From Bacillus fungorum (GTDB lineage: Bacteria > Bacillota > Bacilli > Bacillales > Bacillaceae_G), in contig NZ_NWUW01000001.1 in the NCBI RefSeq assembly GCF_002746455.1, forward strand, positions 1-64,000: 64,000 nucleotides of DNA. Direction: 5' to 3'. The position numbers and the translations under genes are program-made. A model generated the notes under the pieces. That model worked only from the letters and a program-made list of their open reading frames with translations, was not told where the DNA came from and did no database searches. Of this stretch, positions 1 through 9,950 are shown piece after piece (the stretch's first letter is position 1; every line of letters starts with the position of its first letter).

Positions 1-41
1 CTTCCTCAAACAAGCGGAAAAGAACCGCTCGTTTGAGGAAG
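1..41. repeat. Perfect-arm hairpin at window edge
   Basis: An 11 bp arm (CTTCCTCAAAC / GTTTGAGGAAG) is followed by five more pairs (AGCGG / CCGCT) after one mismatch, closing a short A-rich loop. No T-run follows on the plus strand. It may be the 3' structure of a gene lying upstream of the window. Confidence 0.5.
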
Positions 42-58
42 AAAATCGAAAAAATAAC

Positions 59-96
59 AAAAGCCACGAAGAAAATAAATTTTCTCTGTGGCTTTT
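59..96. terminator. Bidirectional intrinsic terminator
   Basis: Arms AAAAGCCAC (59-67) and GTGGCTTTT (88-96) give a hairpin with A/T tracts on both sides. It sits just 3' of the minus-strand PH-domain gene and probably also ends a gene entering from the left. Confidence 0.7.
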
Positions 97-132
97 AGTC
101 ATTTAAAGGAGCTTTTGGGACAACTCCTATCA

Positions 133-477
133 TTATTTAGAGAGTTGCGCCTGTATTTGTTTAACAAGAGAGCTTACATCATTTGTTTGAATATGTTTTA
201 TTTTTTTCCATTCACTATCGTACATAAATATAATTTGATTGCTGAAAAGCCGCTTTTGCTCTTTTAAATTAGAAATGTTTGCGAAAGAGTACTCCTCAAA
301 TAATGGGTTCTTACTTACATCTGGTCCATAAAAGAAGAGTCGTTTGTTCGTTAAAATTAACAGTCCTGGCCTTGCGACGGAACGATAAATAAATATATTT
401 AATGAACATGCAGTGTAAAATAATATCGTTTCGTCAGTCGTTAACATCTTTTTAGCTTCATTTAATAAGGTTGTCAT
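133..477 (-). CDS. YvbH/YokE-like bacterial PH-domain protein
   Basis: The 114-residue protein has no signal peptide or membrane segment. The central part, with the pattern GLLILTNKRLFFYGP (about residues 38-52), is the typical strand-turn-strand signature of small bacterial PH-like domains (bPH/YokE type), which are thought to bind proteins or lipids. The start ATG is preceded by a good ribosome binding site on the minus strand (AAAGGAGCG). The gene stands alone, and the 480 bp up to alaS contain no other gene. The family assignment rests on pattern; the function is unknown. Confidence 0.65.
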   Translation of the reverse strand: MTTLLNEAKKMLTTDETILFYTACSLNIFIYRSVARPGLLILTNKRLFFYGPDVSKNPLFEEYSFANISNLKEQKRLFSNQIIFMYDSEWKKIKHIQTNDVSSLVKQIQAQLSK

Positions 478-655
478 TATAATCGCTCCTTTATGGTTGA
501 TAATTTAATTGTAACGAAAATACAATATTCAGAAAAGTTTATGGAGGTAGTACAATTTATCAATACACGCATAATATATGAAAAGGCTGTTAAGAATGAA
601 TAGTAGAATCGCTGTGATTAATAAGCAATTGATACAATATAAATGATTATCTACA

Positions 656-684
656 TTGACAAACTTAAGAGAATTCTATTATAT
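656..684 (+). promoter_or_regulatory. SigA promoter of alaS
   Basis: TTGACA (656-661), a 17 bp spacer and TTATAT (679-684) lie just upstream of the T-box leader. The rest of 478-655 shows no gene or clear structure. Confidence 0.65.
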
Positions 685-694
685 TTAGTCATAT

Positions 695-938
695 AATACA
701 TTAAATCAATGACGGAACAAGTACGTTACAGTCCATTTATAGAGAGAAGCTTCCATATGGCTGAAAGAAGCTTTAAATGAAGGGTAACAGAAAGCTAATC
801 CTGAGAGCAGCTAATCACTGCCGTCTTGCCACGTTACGGCACCATGAGGTGATGAATTGATTGTTATAGTAATCAATTCATAATTAGGGTGGTATCGCGA
901 GTTAACTCTCGTCCCTTTTATAGGGGCGGGAGTTTTTT
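695..938 (+). promoter_or_regulatory. T-box leader of alaS (Ala specifier GCU)
   Basis: The conserved T-box core AGGGTGGTATCGCG is at 886-899. It is followed by an intrinsic terminator with arms 904-915 and 923-934 and a T-run to 938. In the Stem I region the triplet GCT at 794-796 sits in the usual specifier context (GAAA-GCT-AATCCTGAGAGC), so the leader should read uncharged tRNA-Ala. Uncharged tRNA stabilises the antiterminator and allows alaS transcription. The 5' boundary is approximate. Confidence 0.9.
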
Positions 939-959
939 ATATTTAAGGAGGAAAATACA

Positions 960-3602
960 ATGAAACAACTAACAGGCGCACAAATTCGTCAAATGTTTTT
1001 AGACTTTTTCCAAGAAAAAGGACATGCAGTAGAACCTAGTGCATCACTAGTTCCACATGAGGATCCGTCTCTTTTATGGATTAACAGTGGTGTAGCAACA
1101 TTAAAAAAATATTTTGATGGACGTGTAATCCCGCAAAATCCACGTATTACAAATGCTCAAAAATCAATTCGTACAAACGATATTGAAAACGTAGGGAAGA
1201 CAGCTCGTCACCATACATTCTTTGAAATGTTAGGAAACTTCTCAATTGGTGATTACTTTAAAGAAGAAGCAATTACTTGGGCTTGGGAGTTCTTAACGAG
1301 CGACAAATGGATCGGATTCGATAAAGAATTACTATCAGTTACAATCCATCCAGAAGATGAAGAAGCATTCACAATTTGGAATGAGAAAATGGGTGTTCCA
1401 AAAGAGCGTATTATCCGCTTAGAAGAAAACTTCTGGGATATCGGTGAAGGACCAAGTGGACCGAATACAGAGATTTTCTATGACCGCGGAGAAGCTTACG
1501 GTAATGACTTTAGTGACCCAGAATTATATCCAGGTGGAGAAAACGAGCGTTACTTAGAAGTATGGAACCTTGTATTCTCTCAATTTAACCATAATCCAGA
1601 CGGTTCATATACACCACTTCCTAAGAAAAACATCGATACAGGGATGGGTCTAGAGCGTATGACATCTATCGTTCAAGATGTGCCTACAAACTTTGACACA
1701 GACTTATTCATGCCGATGATTGGTGCAACAGAAACAATCTCTGGTGAGAAGTATCGTAATGGTGACTTAGAAAAAGATATGGCGTTTAAAGTAATTGCTG
1801 ACCATATCCGTACAGTAACATTCGCTGTTGGTGACGGTGCTCTTCCATCTAACGAAGGCCGTGGTTATGTATTACGTCGTTTATTACGCCGTGCTGTTCG
1901 TTATTCGAAGAAATTAAACATCAACCGTCCATTCATGTTTGAATTAGTGCCAGTTGTTGGAGAAGTAATGAAAGACTTCTATCCAGAAGTACTTGAAAAG
2001 AAAGATTTCATCGCAAAAGTTGTGAAAAACGAAGAAGAGCGTTTCCACGAAACACTTCATGACGGTGAAGCAATTTTAGCTGAAGTTATCGCAAAAGCAA
2101 AAGAAGAAAAAACAACTGTTATTTCTGGAGTAGATGCGTTCCGTCTATATGACACATACGGTTTCCCAATTGAATTAACAGAAGAATATGCAGAAGAAGC
2201 TGGTATGACAGTTGATCATGAAGGCTTTGAAAATGAAATGGAAAAACAACGTGAGCGCGCACGTGCTGCTCGTCAAGACGTTGATTCTATGCAAGTTCAA
2301 GGCGGTGTCCTTGGAGAAGTGAAAGTAGCGAGTGAGTTCGTTGGTTATGGTACAGTTGCAACAGAAAGTAACGTTGTTGCACTTGTGAAAAACGGCGAAT
2401 ACACAGACAGCTTACAAGCTGGTGAAGAAGGACAATTAATGCTTGATGTAACACCATTCTATGCTGAGAGCGGCGGACAAATTGCAGACCGTGGTTACCT
2501 TCTTACTGACGGCGTGAAAGTTCTTGTAAAAGACGTACAAAAAGCACCAAATGGTCAAAACTTACACAAAGTTGTTGTTGAAGAAGGTACATTAACGAAA
2601 GATGCTGCTGTGAAAGCTGTCATTGATACGAAAAACCGTAGTAGCGTTGTGAAAAACCATACAGCAACTCACTTACTACACCAAGCATTAAAAGATGTAC
2701 TTGGAACGCACGTTAACCAAGCAGGTTCTCTTGTAACTTCTGAACGTTTACGCTTTGACTTCTCTCACTTCGGTCAAGTACAAGCTGACGAATTAGAAAA
2801 AATTGAGCGTATCGTAAACGAGAAAATTTGGGAAAGTATTGATGTTGAGATTTCTCAAAAAGCAATCGAAGAAGCGAAAGAAATGGGCGCAATGGCATTA
2901 TTCGGTGAAAAATACGGTGATGTTGTACGCGTTGTACAAGTTGGCGATTACAGCTTAGAGCTTTGCGGTGGTTGTCACGTTGATAACACAGCTTCTATCG
3001 GTATTTTCAAAATCGTTGCTGAGTCTGGTATCGGTGCAGGAACTCGTCGTATTGAGGCGGTAACTGGTAAGTCTGCATACGAATTAATGAACGATCAAGT
3101 AGGTTTATTAAAAGAAGCAGCAGGAAAAATGAAAACAAATCCGAAAGATATTTTAACAAGAGTAGATGGTTTATTTGCTGAAGTAAAACAACTGCAAAAA
3201 GAAAACGAATCTCTTGCTGCAAAATTAAGTAACATTGAAGCTGGAAACTTAACTGATTCAGTAATAACAGTTGATGGTGTGAACGTATTAGCGGCGAAAG
3301 TAAATGTTGCAGATATGAACAACTTACGTACGATGATGGATGACCTGAAAAATAAATTAGAGTCAGCAGTTGTCGTATTAGCTTCTGTTAATGATGATAA
3401 AGTAAACATCTTAGCTGGCGTAACGAAAGATTTAATTAGCCAAGGATACCATGCTGGTAAACTTGTGAAAGAAGTAGCTTCTCGTTGCGGCGGTGGCGGT
3501 GGTGGCCGTCCTGATATGGCACAAGCAGGAGGTAAAAACCCAGCGCAAGTTGAGGAAGCTTTAGCATTTGTACAAGAGTACGTTAAATCTGTTTCAAAAT
3601 AA
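960..3602 (+). CDS. alaS: Alanyl-tRNA synthetase
   Basis: The 880-residue enzyme charges tRNA-Ala with alanine in the cytoplasm and has the normal family length. Visible parts in order are the class II catalytic core at the N-terminus ([20 protein letters not shown]), the tRNA-binding middle, the editing domain with its zinc and hydrolysis motif ([11 protein letters not shown], then CGGCHV), and the C-terminal C-Ala domain ending in the glycine-rich [16 protein letters not shown]. The ATG follows an AAGGAGG site. The upstream T-box places synthesis under control of tRNA-Ala charging. The gene order alaS-ireB-ruvX-yrzB is the standard Bacillus one. Confidence 0.98.
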   Translation: MKQLTGAQIRQMFLDFFQEKGHAVEPSASLVPHEDPSLLWINSGVATLKKYFDGRVIPQNPRITNAQKSIRTNDIENVGKTARHHTFFEMLGNFSIGDYFKEEAITWAWEFLTSDKWIGFDKELLSVTIHPEDEEAFTIWNEKMGVPKERIIRLEENFWDIGEGPSGPNTEIFYDRGEAYGNDFSDPELYPGGENERYLEVWNLVFSQFNHNPDGSYTPLPKKNIDTGMGLERMTSIVQDVPTNFDTDLFMPMIGATETISGEKYRNGDLEKDMAFKVIADHIRTVTFAVGDGALPSNEGRGYVLRRLLRRAVRYSKKLNINRPFMFELVPVVGEVMKDFYPEVLEKKDFIAKVVKNEEERFHETLHDGEAILAEVIAKAKEEKTTVISGVDAFRLYDTYGFPIELTEEYAEEAGMTVDHEGFENEMEKQRERARAARQDVDSMQVQGGVLGEVKVASEFVGYGTVATESNVVALVKNGEYTDSLQAGEEGQLMLDVTPFYAESGGQIADRGYLLTDGVKVLVKDVQKAPNGQNLHKVVVEEGTLTKDAAVKAVIDTKNRSSVVKNHTATHLLHQALKDVLGTHVNQAGSLVTSERLRFDFSHFGQVQADELEKIERIVNEKIWESIDVEISQKAIEEAKEMGAMALFGEKYGDVVRVVQVGDYSLELCGGCHVDNTASIGIFKIVAESGIGAGTRRIEAVTGKSAYELMNDQVGLLKEAAGKMKTNPKDILTRVDGLFAEVKQLQKENESLAAKLSNIEAGNLTDSVITVDGVNVLAAKVNVADMNNLRTMMDDLKNKLESAVVVLASVNDDKVNILAGVTKDLISQGYHAGKLVKEVASRCGGGGGGRPDMAQAGGKNPAQVEEALAFVQEYVKSVSK

Positions 3603-3678
3603 AGAGATAGTAGTGTACAATGGTAGGGAGAGGAGAAGTTCTTCTCCCTATACTTACTATATAAGTGAGGTGCTTGAA

Positions 3679-3945
3679 ATGGACGGTTTTGATAAAACAA
3701 TGAAGTTTAGCATTCAAGATGAAAAACAGAGTGTCCATGTAAATGATGTACTTTTAACTGTGTATGATGCACTTCAAGAAAAAGGCTATAATCCGATTAA
3801 CCAAATCGTTGGTTATTTATTAAGTGGAGACCCAGCATACATACCTCGCCATAAAGATGCTCGAAGCATCATTCGCAAGCTTGAGCGTGATGAGTTAATT
3901 GAAGAGCTTGTGAAGTCTTACTTGAAACATCATCGTGAGGAGTAG
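3679..3945 (+). CDS. ireB: IreB-family regulatory protein (YrzL)
   Basis: The 88-residue cytoplasmic protein matches the IreB/DUF965 family, including the segment [27 protein letters not shown]. In enterococci IreB is a phosphoprotein substrate of the Ser/Thr kinase IreK and affects cephalosporin resistance; that role is known there and only inferred here. The ATG at 3679 is chosen because GAGGTG precedes it and an earlier in-frame start would overlap the end of alaS. The gene is three bases from ruvX, so the two are co-transcribed. Confidence 0.88.
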   Translation: MDGFDKTMKFSIQDEKQSVHVNDVLLTVYDALQEKGYNPINQIVGYLLSGDPAYIPRHKDARSIIRKLERDELIEELVKSYLKHHREE

Positions 3946-3948
3946 TTT

Positions 3949-4362
3949 ATGCGGATACTAGGTTTAGATGTAGGTACAAAAACAGTCGGAGTTGCAATTA
4001 GCGACGAAATGGGCTGGACAGCGCAAGGACTTGAAACAATCAAGATTAACGAAGAACGAGGTCAATTTGGTTTTGACCGTATTTCGGAGTTAGTAAAACA
4101 GTATGATGTGGACAAGATAGTAGTAGGTTTACCTAAAAATATGAATGGTACAATTGGCCCGCGTGGTGAAGCGTGCCAGCAATTTGCAGAAAACCTACGA
4201 GAGCTGTTACAATTAGACGTTGTAATGTGGGACGAGCGTTTGTCAACGATGGCAGCGGAACGTCTGCTCATTTCAGCTGATGTAAGCCGTAAGAAGCGAA
4301 AGCAAGTAATCGATAAGATGGCTGCAGTCGTAATCTTACAAGGATTTTTAGATAGTAAATAA
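3949..4362 (+). CDS. ruvX: Holliday-junction resolvase-like RuvX/YqgF
   Basis: The 137-residue protein begins with the RNase H-like nucleotide motif [15 protein letters not shown] and carries the later conserved [10 protein letters not shown] and [14 protein letters not shown] segments typical of YqgF/RuvX (YrrK in B. subtilis). Members act on nucleic acid and are linked to rRNA 5' processing in E. coli. The conserved acidic residues (Asp7, the DER segment and a C-terminal Asp) are present. It lies between ireB and yrzB with near-zero spacing, the usual arrangement in Firmicutes. Confidence 0.93.
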   Translation: MRILGLDVGTKTVGVAISDEMGWTAQGLETIKINEERGQFGFDRISELVKQYDVDKIVVGLPKNMNGTIGPRGEACQQFAENLRELLQLDVVMWDERLSTMAAERLLISADVSRKKRKQVIDKMAAVVILQGFLDSK

Positions 4363-4374
4363 GAGGTGACCAAA

Positions 4375-4653
4375 ATGGAAGAAAATCAAATTACAATTGT
4401 AGACGAAAAAGGTAACGAACATTTATGTGAAATTATTTTCACTTTTGATGCTGAAAAATTTGGGAAAAAATCATACGTAGTCTTCTCTCCAATCGGTGAA
4501 GTAGACGAAGATGGAGACCCAATTTATGATGCAATGGCTTATGAGCAAAATGAAGAAGAGGGCGGAAGTTTACTTCCAATCGAATCTGAAGAAGAGTGGG
4601 AAATGGTACAAGAAATGTTCAACACTCTAGCTGATGAGCAAGAAGCTGAATAA
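4375..4653 (+). CDS. yrzB: DUF1292 protein YrzB
   Basis: The 92-residue, strongly acidic protein (ITIVDEKGNEHLCEIIFTF at the N-terminus) is a member of the DUF1292 family, of unknown function. The ATG at 4375 is preferred because AAGAGGTG lies 7 bases upstream; a GTG at 4366 sits inside that ribosome binding site. It is the last gene of the alaS-ireB-ruvX-yrzB unit and is followed by a terminator. Confidence 0.85.
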   Translation: MEENQITIVDEKGNEHLCEIIFTFDAEKFGKKSYVVFSPIGEVDEDGDPIYDAMAYEQNEEEGGSLLPIESEEEWEMVQEMFNTLADEQEAE

Positions 4654-4663
4654 TAAGTACTGA

Positions 4664-4697
4664 AAAGGTGGACGATATATAGTCCATCTTTTTTTAT
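4664..4697 (+). terminator. Terminator after yrzB
   Basis: A ten-pair stem (AAAGGTGGAC, 4664-4673, with GTCCATCTTT, 4682-4691, one G-U pair) runs into seven T residues. Confidence 0.8.
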
Positions 4698-4870
4698 ATG
4701 TAAAATGAAAGATTTTTTGTCGAAACCCTGCAATCCTTTGTAGTATAATGAGACGGATTGTAGAAAAATAAAGTATCTGTCAAAAATGATAGGTAAGTTT
4801 ATTGTGATTTTTCATCGTGTTGTATAGAAATATGTACATATGGCCTACAATTGAATAAGGAGGAAGAGTT

Positions 4871-5941
4871 TTGGTAGAGAATCAAGTGAAAAAGAAGCGT
4901 AGACGTATTTTTTTATTTTCGATTATTGCACTGCTTTTAGTTTGTGGTTCAGTCTATGCGTATATTTCATCCGCATTAGGACCAGTTAATAGCGGGAATA
5001 AAAAAGAGATTGAAGTAGAAATTCCAAAGGGATCATCTACTAGTAAAATTGGTGAGATTTTAGAAGAAAAAGGTGCTGTGAAAAACGGTACAGTTTTTAG
5101 TTTTTATACAAAGGCTAAATCTAAAAATTTACAAGCGGGTACATATTTATTAAATCCTTCAATGAGTGCAAAAGATGTCATTGAACAAATGACATCTGGT
5201 AATGTTCATCGTCCAGCTCTTTATAAAGTGACGATAAAAGAAGGCGCGCAAGTAACTGAAATTGCAGAGGCAATTGCAAACGAATTAAAGTGGAATAAAG
5301 ATGATGTTGTACGTCAATTAAACGATAAAGCATTTATTCAAAAAATGCAGCAAAAGTACCCGAAGTTATTAACGGATAAAATCTTTGATAGCAATATTAA
5401 ATATCCGTTAGAAGGTTATTTATATCCTGCGACGTACTCTTTCTATAAAAAAGATACGACGTTAGAAGAAATCGTAATTCCGATGCTTGAGAAAACGAAT
5501 GCAATCATTGTTCAAAACGAGGCAAAAATGAAAGCGAAGAACTGGGATGTTCATCAGCTTTTAACATTGTCTTCACTTATTGAAGAAGAGGCAACAGGCT
5601 TTACAGATCGTCAAAAAATCTCTAGTGTCTTTTATAATCGTTTAGCGAAAGGTATGCCATTGCAAACTGATCCAACGGTATTATACGCACTTGGAAAGCA
5701 TAAACAACGTGTATTATACGAAGATTTAAAGATAAACTCACCGTACAATACGTATGTTGTGAAAGGATTGCCGGTTGGCCCGATTGCAAACTCTGGTAAA
5801 CATTCAGTGGAAGCGGCGCTAGAGCCTGCGCAAACAGATTATTATTATTTCTTAGCTGCACCAACTGGTGAAGTGTACTATGCGAAAACATTGGAAGAGC
5901 ATAATGCATTAAAACAAAAATATATTACGAAAAAACAGTGA
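4871..5941 (+). CDS. mltG: Endolytic murein transglycosylase MltG (YrrL)
   Basis: The 356-residue protein has an N-terminal membrane anchor (about residues 12-34) and an extracytoplasmic YceG/MltG domain. MltG cleaves nascent glycan strands and helps set their length. The catalytic glutamate is in LTLSSLIEEEA (about residue 238), and the late motif SPYNTYVVKGLPVGPIANSG is characteristic. The start is TTG, preceded by AAGGAGGAAGAG. The length is normal for Bacillus homologs. A terminator at 5948-5986 separates it from trmR. Confidence 0.95.
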   Translation: MVENQVKKKRRRIFLFSIIALLLVCGSVYAYISSALGPVNSGNKKEIEVEIPKGSSTSKIGEILEEKGAVKNGTVFSFYTKAKSKNLQAGTYLLNPSMSAKDVIEQMTSGNVHRPALYKVTIKEGAQVTEIAEAIANELKWNKDDVVRQLNDKAFIQKMQQKYPKLLTDKIFDSNIKYPLEGYLYPATYSFYKKDTTLEEIVIPMLEKTNAIIVQNEAKMKAKNWDVHQLLTLSSLIEEEATGFTDRQKISSVFYNRLAKGMPLQTDPTVLYALGKHKQRVLYEDLKINSPYNTYVVKGLPVGPIANSGKHSVEAALEPAQTDYYYFLAAPTGEVYYAKTLEEHNALKQKYITKKQ

Positions 5942-5947
5942 AATGGG

Positions 5948-5986
5948 GAGGGGTAGCGAAAAAAGTCGCACATCCCTCTTTTTTGT
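5948..5986 (+). terminator. Terminator after mltG
   Basis: The outer stem GAGGGGT / ATCCCTC and inner stem GCGA / TCGC are followed by six T residues. Confidence 0.7.
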
Positions 5987-6046
5987 GGTAAAATATATCG
6001 GGTTAAAAACTGGCAGAAGAATCGTTTTTAATATCAAAACGGGACG

Positions 6047-6080
6047 TACAAGCTAAGGGTGAAGCTGGCTTGTATTTTTA
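6047..6080 (+). terminator. Second hairpin with T-rich tail before trmR
   Basis: Arms TACAAGC (6047-6053) and GCTTGTA (6068-6074) are followed by TTTTTATT. It may be a second terminator or a leader attenuator; the sequence does not decide. Confidence 0.45.
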
Positions 6081-6143
6081 TTGCATTCTATGTGTGAAAA
6101 GACGTCATAGAGGCACTTCTCCATGTAAATAAGGAGGACCATT

Positions 6144-6785
6144 ATGGAGGATGCAGTTAACGAGTACCTATTATCATTTATTGATCCGAAAGATAAATTA
6201 ATTCTTGAAATGGAAGAATATGCGAAAGAAAATCATGTGCCGATTATGGATCGACTTGGAATGGAATTTATGTTGCAATTTTTACGTTTAATTGGACCAA
6301 AAAGCATTTTAGAGCTTGGTACAGCAATTGGTTATTCTAGTATTCGTATGATGCAAGCTATTCCGAATTCTCGCATTGTGACAGTTGAGCGCAATCGCGA
6401 GCGATATGAAAAAGCACTTGAATATATAGAACGTTCACCAGTTAAAGAACGTATTTCCGTTATTTACGGTGATGCGTTAGAAACAGGCGAGCAAGTAGAA
6501 GAACATGGAACATTTGACGTTATTTTTATTGATGCAGCAAAAGGACAATATCGTCGCTTTTTTGACTTATATGAACCGTTATTAAATCCTGGTGGCGTAA
6601 TTATTTCAGATAATGTTATGTACCATGGCCTTGTAACGACAAAAGAGAAAATTGAAAACAGACGTACACGTGGTTTAATCCGTCGTATTAAGACGTACAA
6701 TGAATGGCTTATGAATCATGAAGGATATGATACAACGATTTTCCCAATTGGTGATGGAGTAGCTGTTAGTAAAAAGAGAGGGTGA
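6144..6785 (+). CDS. trmR: tRNA 5-hydroxyuridine methyltransferase TrmR (YrrM)
   Basis: The 213-residue class I SAM-dependent O-methyltransferase has motif I as LELGTAIGYSSIRM and the metal and acidic motif VIFIDAAKGQYRRFF followed by GGVIISDNVMY, as in the catechol O-methyltransferase-like family. In B. subtilis the ortholog YrrM methylates ho5U34 of tRNAs to mo5U34. The gene is 7 bases from trhP1 and 25 from the end of the preceding untranslated hairpins. Its co-transcription with both hydroxylation genes fits the same pathway. Confidence 0.9.
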   Translation: MEDAVNEYLLSFIDPKDKLILEMEEYAKENHVPIMDRLGMEFMLQFLRLIGPKSILELGTAIGYSSIRMMQAIPNSRIVTVERNRERYEKALEYIERSPVKERISVIYGDALETGEQVEEHGTFDVIFIDAAKGQYRRFFDLYEPLLNPGGVIISDNVMYHGLVTTKEKIENRRTRGLIRRIKTYNEWLMNHEGYDTTIFPIGDGVAVSKKRG

Positions 6786-6792
6786 CCAAGGT

Positions 6793-7722
6793 ATGAAGAA
6801 ACCTGAATTGTTAGTAACGCCAAAAGCAGTGGCGGATATCGAGCCTCTTGCGAAAGCAGGAGCAGATGCGGTAATGATCGGTGAGCAAAAGTTTGGTTTA
6901 CGTTTAGCAGGGGAATTTTCACGTGAAGATGTGAAACAAGCTGTGAAAATTGCACATGAAAATGGTGTGAAAGTATACGTAGCAATGAACGCGATGTTCC
7001 ACAATGATAAAGTCGAAGAATTAACAGATTATGTTGCATTTTTAAACGAAGTACATGTAGATGCAATTGTTTTCGGAGATCCAGCAGTATTAATGGCGGT
7101 TCGCGAAGTAGCGCCAAATATGCAATTGCACTGGAATACAGAAACAACAGCAACAAACTGGTTTACTTGCAATTATTGGGGACAAAGAGGGGCAAAACGT
7201 GCTGTATTAGCCCGTGAGCTTAGCTTAGATGAAATTGTTGAATTAAAAGAAAATGCTGAAGTGGAACTTGAAGTGCAAATTCACGGTATGACTTGTATGT
7301 TCCAATCGAAGCGTTCATTAGTAGGAAACTACTTTGAGTATCAAGGACGTAATCTTGACATTGAAAAGAAAAAATATGAAGAGAATATGTTCTTATATGA
7401 CCCAGAGCGTAACAATAAATATCCAATTTATGAAGATGAAAATGGTACTCACATTATGAGTCCAAACGATATTTGTTTCATTGATGAGTTAGAAGAGCTA
7501 ATTGACGCTGAAGTCGATAGCCTAAAAGTTGATGGTGTACTAAAAAGCTCTGAATACATTATTGAGGTAACGAAGAAATATCGTAAAGCAATTGATTTAT
7601 GTGTAGAAGATCGTGATGCGTACTATGACGTGAAAGACGATTTATATAAAGAGATAGAAGAAATGCAACCAGTAAATCGTCCGTTAGATACAGGATTCTT
7701 CTTTAAAGAGACGGTTTACTAA
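6793..7722 (+). CDS. trhP1: tRNA uridine hydroxylation protein TrhP1 (U32 peptidase family, YrrN)
   Basis: The 309-residue protein has the peptidase-U32 fold signature, with KPELLVTPKAVADIEPLAKAGADAVMIG at the start and the family motif around VQIHGMTCMFQSKRSLVGNYF. B. subtilis YrrN and YrrO together are needed for prephenate-dependent hydroxylation of U34 in tRNA, upstream of TrmR. The protein is shorter than its partner YrrO and has a less complete cysteine set. It is 18 bases from trhP2, so a joint operon is expected. Confidence 0.9.
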   Translation: MKKPELLVTPKAVADIEPLAKAGADAVMIGEQKFGLRLAGEFSREDVKQAVKIAHENGVKVYVAMNAMFHNDKVEELTDYVAFLNEVHVDAIVFGDPAVLMAVREVAPNMQLHWNTETTATNWFTCNYWGQRGAKRAVLARELSLDEIVELKENAEVELEVQIHGMTCMFQSKRSLVGNYFEYQGRNLDIEKKKYEENMFLYDPERNNKYPIYEDENGTHIMSPNDICFIDELEELIDAEVDSLKVDGVLKSSEYIIEVTKKYRKAIDLCVEDRDAYYDVKDDLYKEIEEMQPVNRPLDTGFFFKETVY

Positions 7723-7740
7723 ACGAGGAGGGTGTAGGAA

Positions 7741-9021
7741 ATGACTGTACAAGAAATTTCACGAGTGATCGATGGCAAACGCGTTATTGTCAAGAAACCT
7801 GAACTGTTAATCCCTGCGGGTAACTTAGAAAAATTAAAAGTAGCTATCCATTACGGGGCAGATGCTGTATATTTAGGTGGACAAGAATTTGGTCTTCGTT
7901 CGAATGCAGGTAACTTTACGCTGGAAGAAATGGCAGAAGGTGTTGAATTTGCAAAGAAATATGGAGCAAAAATATATGTAACAACAAATATCTTTGCACA
8001 TAATGAAAATATGGACGGGTTAGAGGAATATTTAAAAGGGATTGAAAAAGCTGGCGTAACGGGAATTATCGTTGCTGATCCGCTTATTATTGAGACTTGT
8101 AAACGTGTAGCGCCTTCTGTTGAGGTGCATTTAAGTACACAACAATCACTATCCAACTGGAAAGCAGCACAGTATTGGAAAGAAGAAGGTTTACATCGTC
8201 TTGTATTAGCTCGTGAAGCAAGCTATGAAGAAATGAAAGAAATTAAAGAAAAAGTGGATATCGAAATTGAAGCATTCGTCCATGGTGCAATGTGTATCGC
8301 ATATTCAGGAAGATGTACGTTAAGTAACCATATGACAGCGCGTGACTCTAACCGTGGTGGTTGTTGTCAATCTTGTCGCTGGGACTATGATTTAGTTCAA
8401 ACGGTATCACAACATAAAGATGCAAAAGAGCTTCCTCTATTCCAAGAAGAAGATGCTCACTTTGCAATGAGTCCAAAAGATTTAAATTTAATTTTATCAA
8501 TTCCGAAAATGATTGAAATTGGAATTGATAGCTTAAAAGTTGAAGGACGTATGAAATCAATCCATTACGTAGCGACTGTAGCGACAGTATACCGTAAAGT
8601 AATTGATGCGTATTGTGCGGATCCTGATAACTTTGAGTTTAAACAAGAATGGTTAGATGAGCTTGATAAATGTGCAAATCGTGATACAGCTCCTGCATTC
8701 TTTGAAGGGGTTCCAGGACATCAAGAGCAAATGTTTGGAAATCATAGTAAGAAAACAACGTATGATTTCGCTGGTTTAGTGTTAGATTATAATGAAGAAA
8801 CGGGCATCGTAACGATTGAGCAACGTAATCATTTCAAACCAGGACATGAAGTGGAATTCTTTGGGCCAGAAATAGAAAACTTTACGCAAACGGTGGAGAA
8901 AATTTGGGATGAGGATGGAAACGAATTAGATGCAGCGAGACATCCGTTGCAAATCGTGAAATTCAAAGTGGATCAACCAGTGTATGTGAATAATATGATG
9001 CGCAAAAGCATACTTCAATAA
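7741..9021 (+). CDS. trhP2: tRNA uridine hydroxylation protein TrhP2 (U32 peptidase family, YrrO)
   Basis: The 426-residue U32-family protein has the classic signature EAFVHGAMCIAYSGRCTLSNHM, followed by a cysteine pair in GGCCQSCRW, giving a likely Fe-S or zinc-binding set. The family was first described as collagenase-like peptidases, but in bacteria this clade modifies RNA. It acts with TrhP1 to make ho5U34, which TrmR then methylates. The C-terminal beta domain (about 340-426) is present. The ATG follows GAGGAGGG. Confidence 0.92.
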   Translation: MTVQEISRVIDGKRVIVKKPELLIPAGNLEKLKVAIHYGADAVYLGGQEFGLRSNAGNFTLEEMAEGVEFAKKYGAKIYVTTNIFAHNENMDGLEEYLKGIEKAGVTGIIVADPLIIETCKRVAPSVEVHLSTQQSLSNWKAAQYWKEEGLHRLVLAREASYEEMKEIKEKVDIEIEAFVHGAMCIAYSGRCTLSNHMTARDSNRGGCCQSCRWDYDLVQTVSQHKDAKELPLFQEEDAHFAMSPKDLNLILSIPKMIEIGIDSLKVEGRMKSIHYVATVATVYRKVIDAYCADPDNFEFKQEWLDELDKCANRDTAPAFFEGVPGHQEQMFGNHSKKTTYDFAGLVLDYNEETGIVTIEQRNHFKPGHEVEFFGPEIENFTQTVEKIWDEDGNELDAARHPLQIVKFKVDQPVYVNNMMRKSILQ

Positions 9022-9039
9022 GAAAGAGTTGATAGTCGA

Positions 9040-9678
9040 ATGGGGACGAATAAGCCTGTTGTAATTGGAATTGCTGGTGGTTCGGGATCAGGTAAAACGA
9101 GTGTAACGAAAGCGATTTTTGACCATTTTAAAGGTCATTCTATTTTAATCTTAGAGCAAGATTATTATTACAAAGATCAAAGCCATTTACCAATGGAAGA
9201 GCGTTTAAAAACAAATTATGATCATCCGCTTGCGTTTGATAATGATCTGTTAATTGAACATTTGCAGCAGTTGCTTGCATATGAGCAAATTGATAAGCCT
9301 GTATATGACTATACATTGCATACGCGTTCAGAAGAAATTATTCCAGTTGAGCCGAAAGATGTAATCATTTTAGAAGGAATTCTTATTTTAGAAGACCCAC
9401 GTCTTTGTGATTTAATGGACATTAAGCTATTCGTTGATACAGATGCTGACCTTCGTATTTTACGCCGCATGCAGCGTGATATTAAAGAACGCGGTCGTAC
9501 GATGGATTCAGTTATTGATCAATACGTAAGTGTTGTACGTCCAATGCACAATCAATTTATTGAGCCTTCTAAGAAATTTGCGGATATTATTATCCCTGAA
9601 GGTGGACAAAACCATGTTGCAATTGATATTATGGTGACAAAAATTGCAACAATTCTTGAACAAAAAGTAAATTTGTAA
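9040..9678 (+). CDS. udk: Uridine kinase
   Basis: The 212-residue enzyme phosphorylates uridine and cytidine with ATP or GTP in pyrimidine salvage. The P-loop [13 protein letters not shown] (about 10-22) and the uridine kinase pattern [14 protein letters not shown] are clear, as are the lid arginines in [13 protein letters not shown]. The gene is 18 bases after trhP2 in the same operon. The link is probably genomic convenience, although both concern uridine chemistry. Confidence 0.96.
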   Translation: MGTNKPVVIGIAGGSGSGKTSVTKAIFDHFKGHSILILEQDYYYKDQSHLPMEERLKTNYDHPLAFDNDLLIEHLQQLLAYEQIDKPVYDYTLHTRSEEIIPVEPKDVIILEGILILEDPRLCDLMDIKLFVDTDADLRILRRMQRDIKERGRTMDSVIDQYVSVVRPMHNQFIEPSKKFADIIIPEGGQNHVAIDIMVTKIATILEQKVNL

Positions 9679-9697
9679 TAGCATAGTAAAAGATATA

Positions 9698-9728
9698 CGA
9701 TAGGAAGGGATTTTTTCCCTTCCTATCG
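9698..9728. repeat. 13 bp perfect hairpin after udk
   Basis: The arms CGATAGGAAGGGA and TCCCTTCCTATCG enclose a T loop, so the T-run is in the loop and not after the stem. It is therefore a poor intrinsic terminator on either strand; it may be an RNA end-protecting or processing structure. Confidence 0.6.
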
Positions 9729-9747
9729 AATACAATGAAACATGCAA

Positions 9748-9950
9748 CCTCATCTATATATAGGTGAGGGCATATTTATATCAACTTTCCATACATATCT
9801 TCTTTATATAAAGAAGAATTGGAAATACGGGGTTGTATGTGACAACTCCGCTAGTGCAGGCGTGCTAGAAACCTCCGCTCTACATATGAGCGGGGGAGTT
9901 TTCATATGGAACTCCTCTTTTTCAGGGGATTGGTATATAAAAGGAGTGGA
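9748..9950 (+). promoter_or_regulatory. Structured leader of greA with alternating pairings
   Basis: The leader holds hairpins at 9748-9769 (CCTCATCTAT / ATAGGTGAGG) and 9799-9816 (an 18 bp palindrome), plus a GC-rich stem at 9872-9880 / 9888-9896 that runs into GTTTTC. GGAGTT (9895-9900) can pair either with AACTCC at 9844-9849 or with AACTCC at 9910-9915. The layout resembles an attenuator but matches no riboswitch class that I recognise. Confidence 0.5.

Noticed and set aside
3568..3678. Longer start for IreB
   Set aside because: It would overlap alaS and lacks a ribosome binding site; the ATG at 3679 gives the family length.
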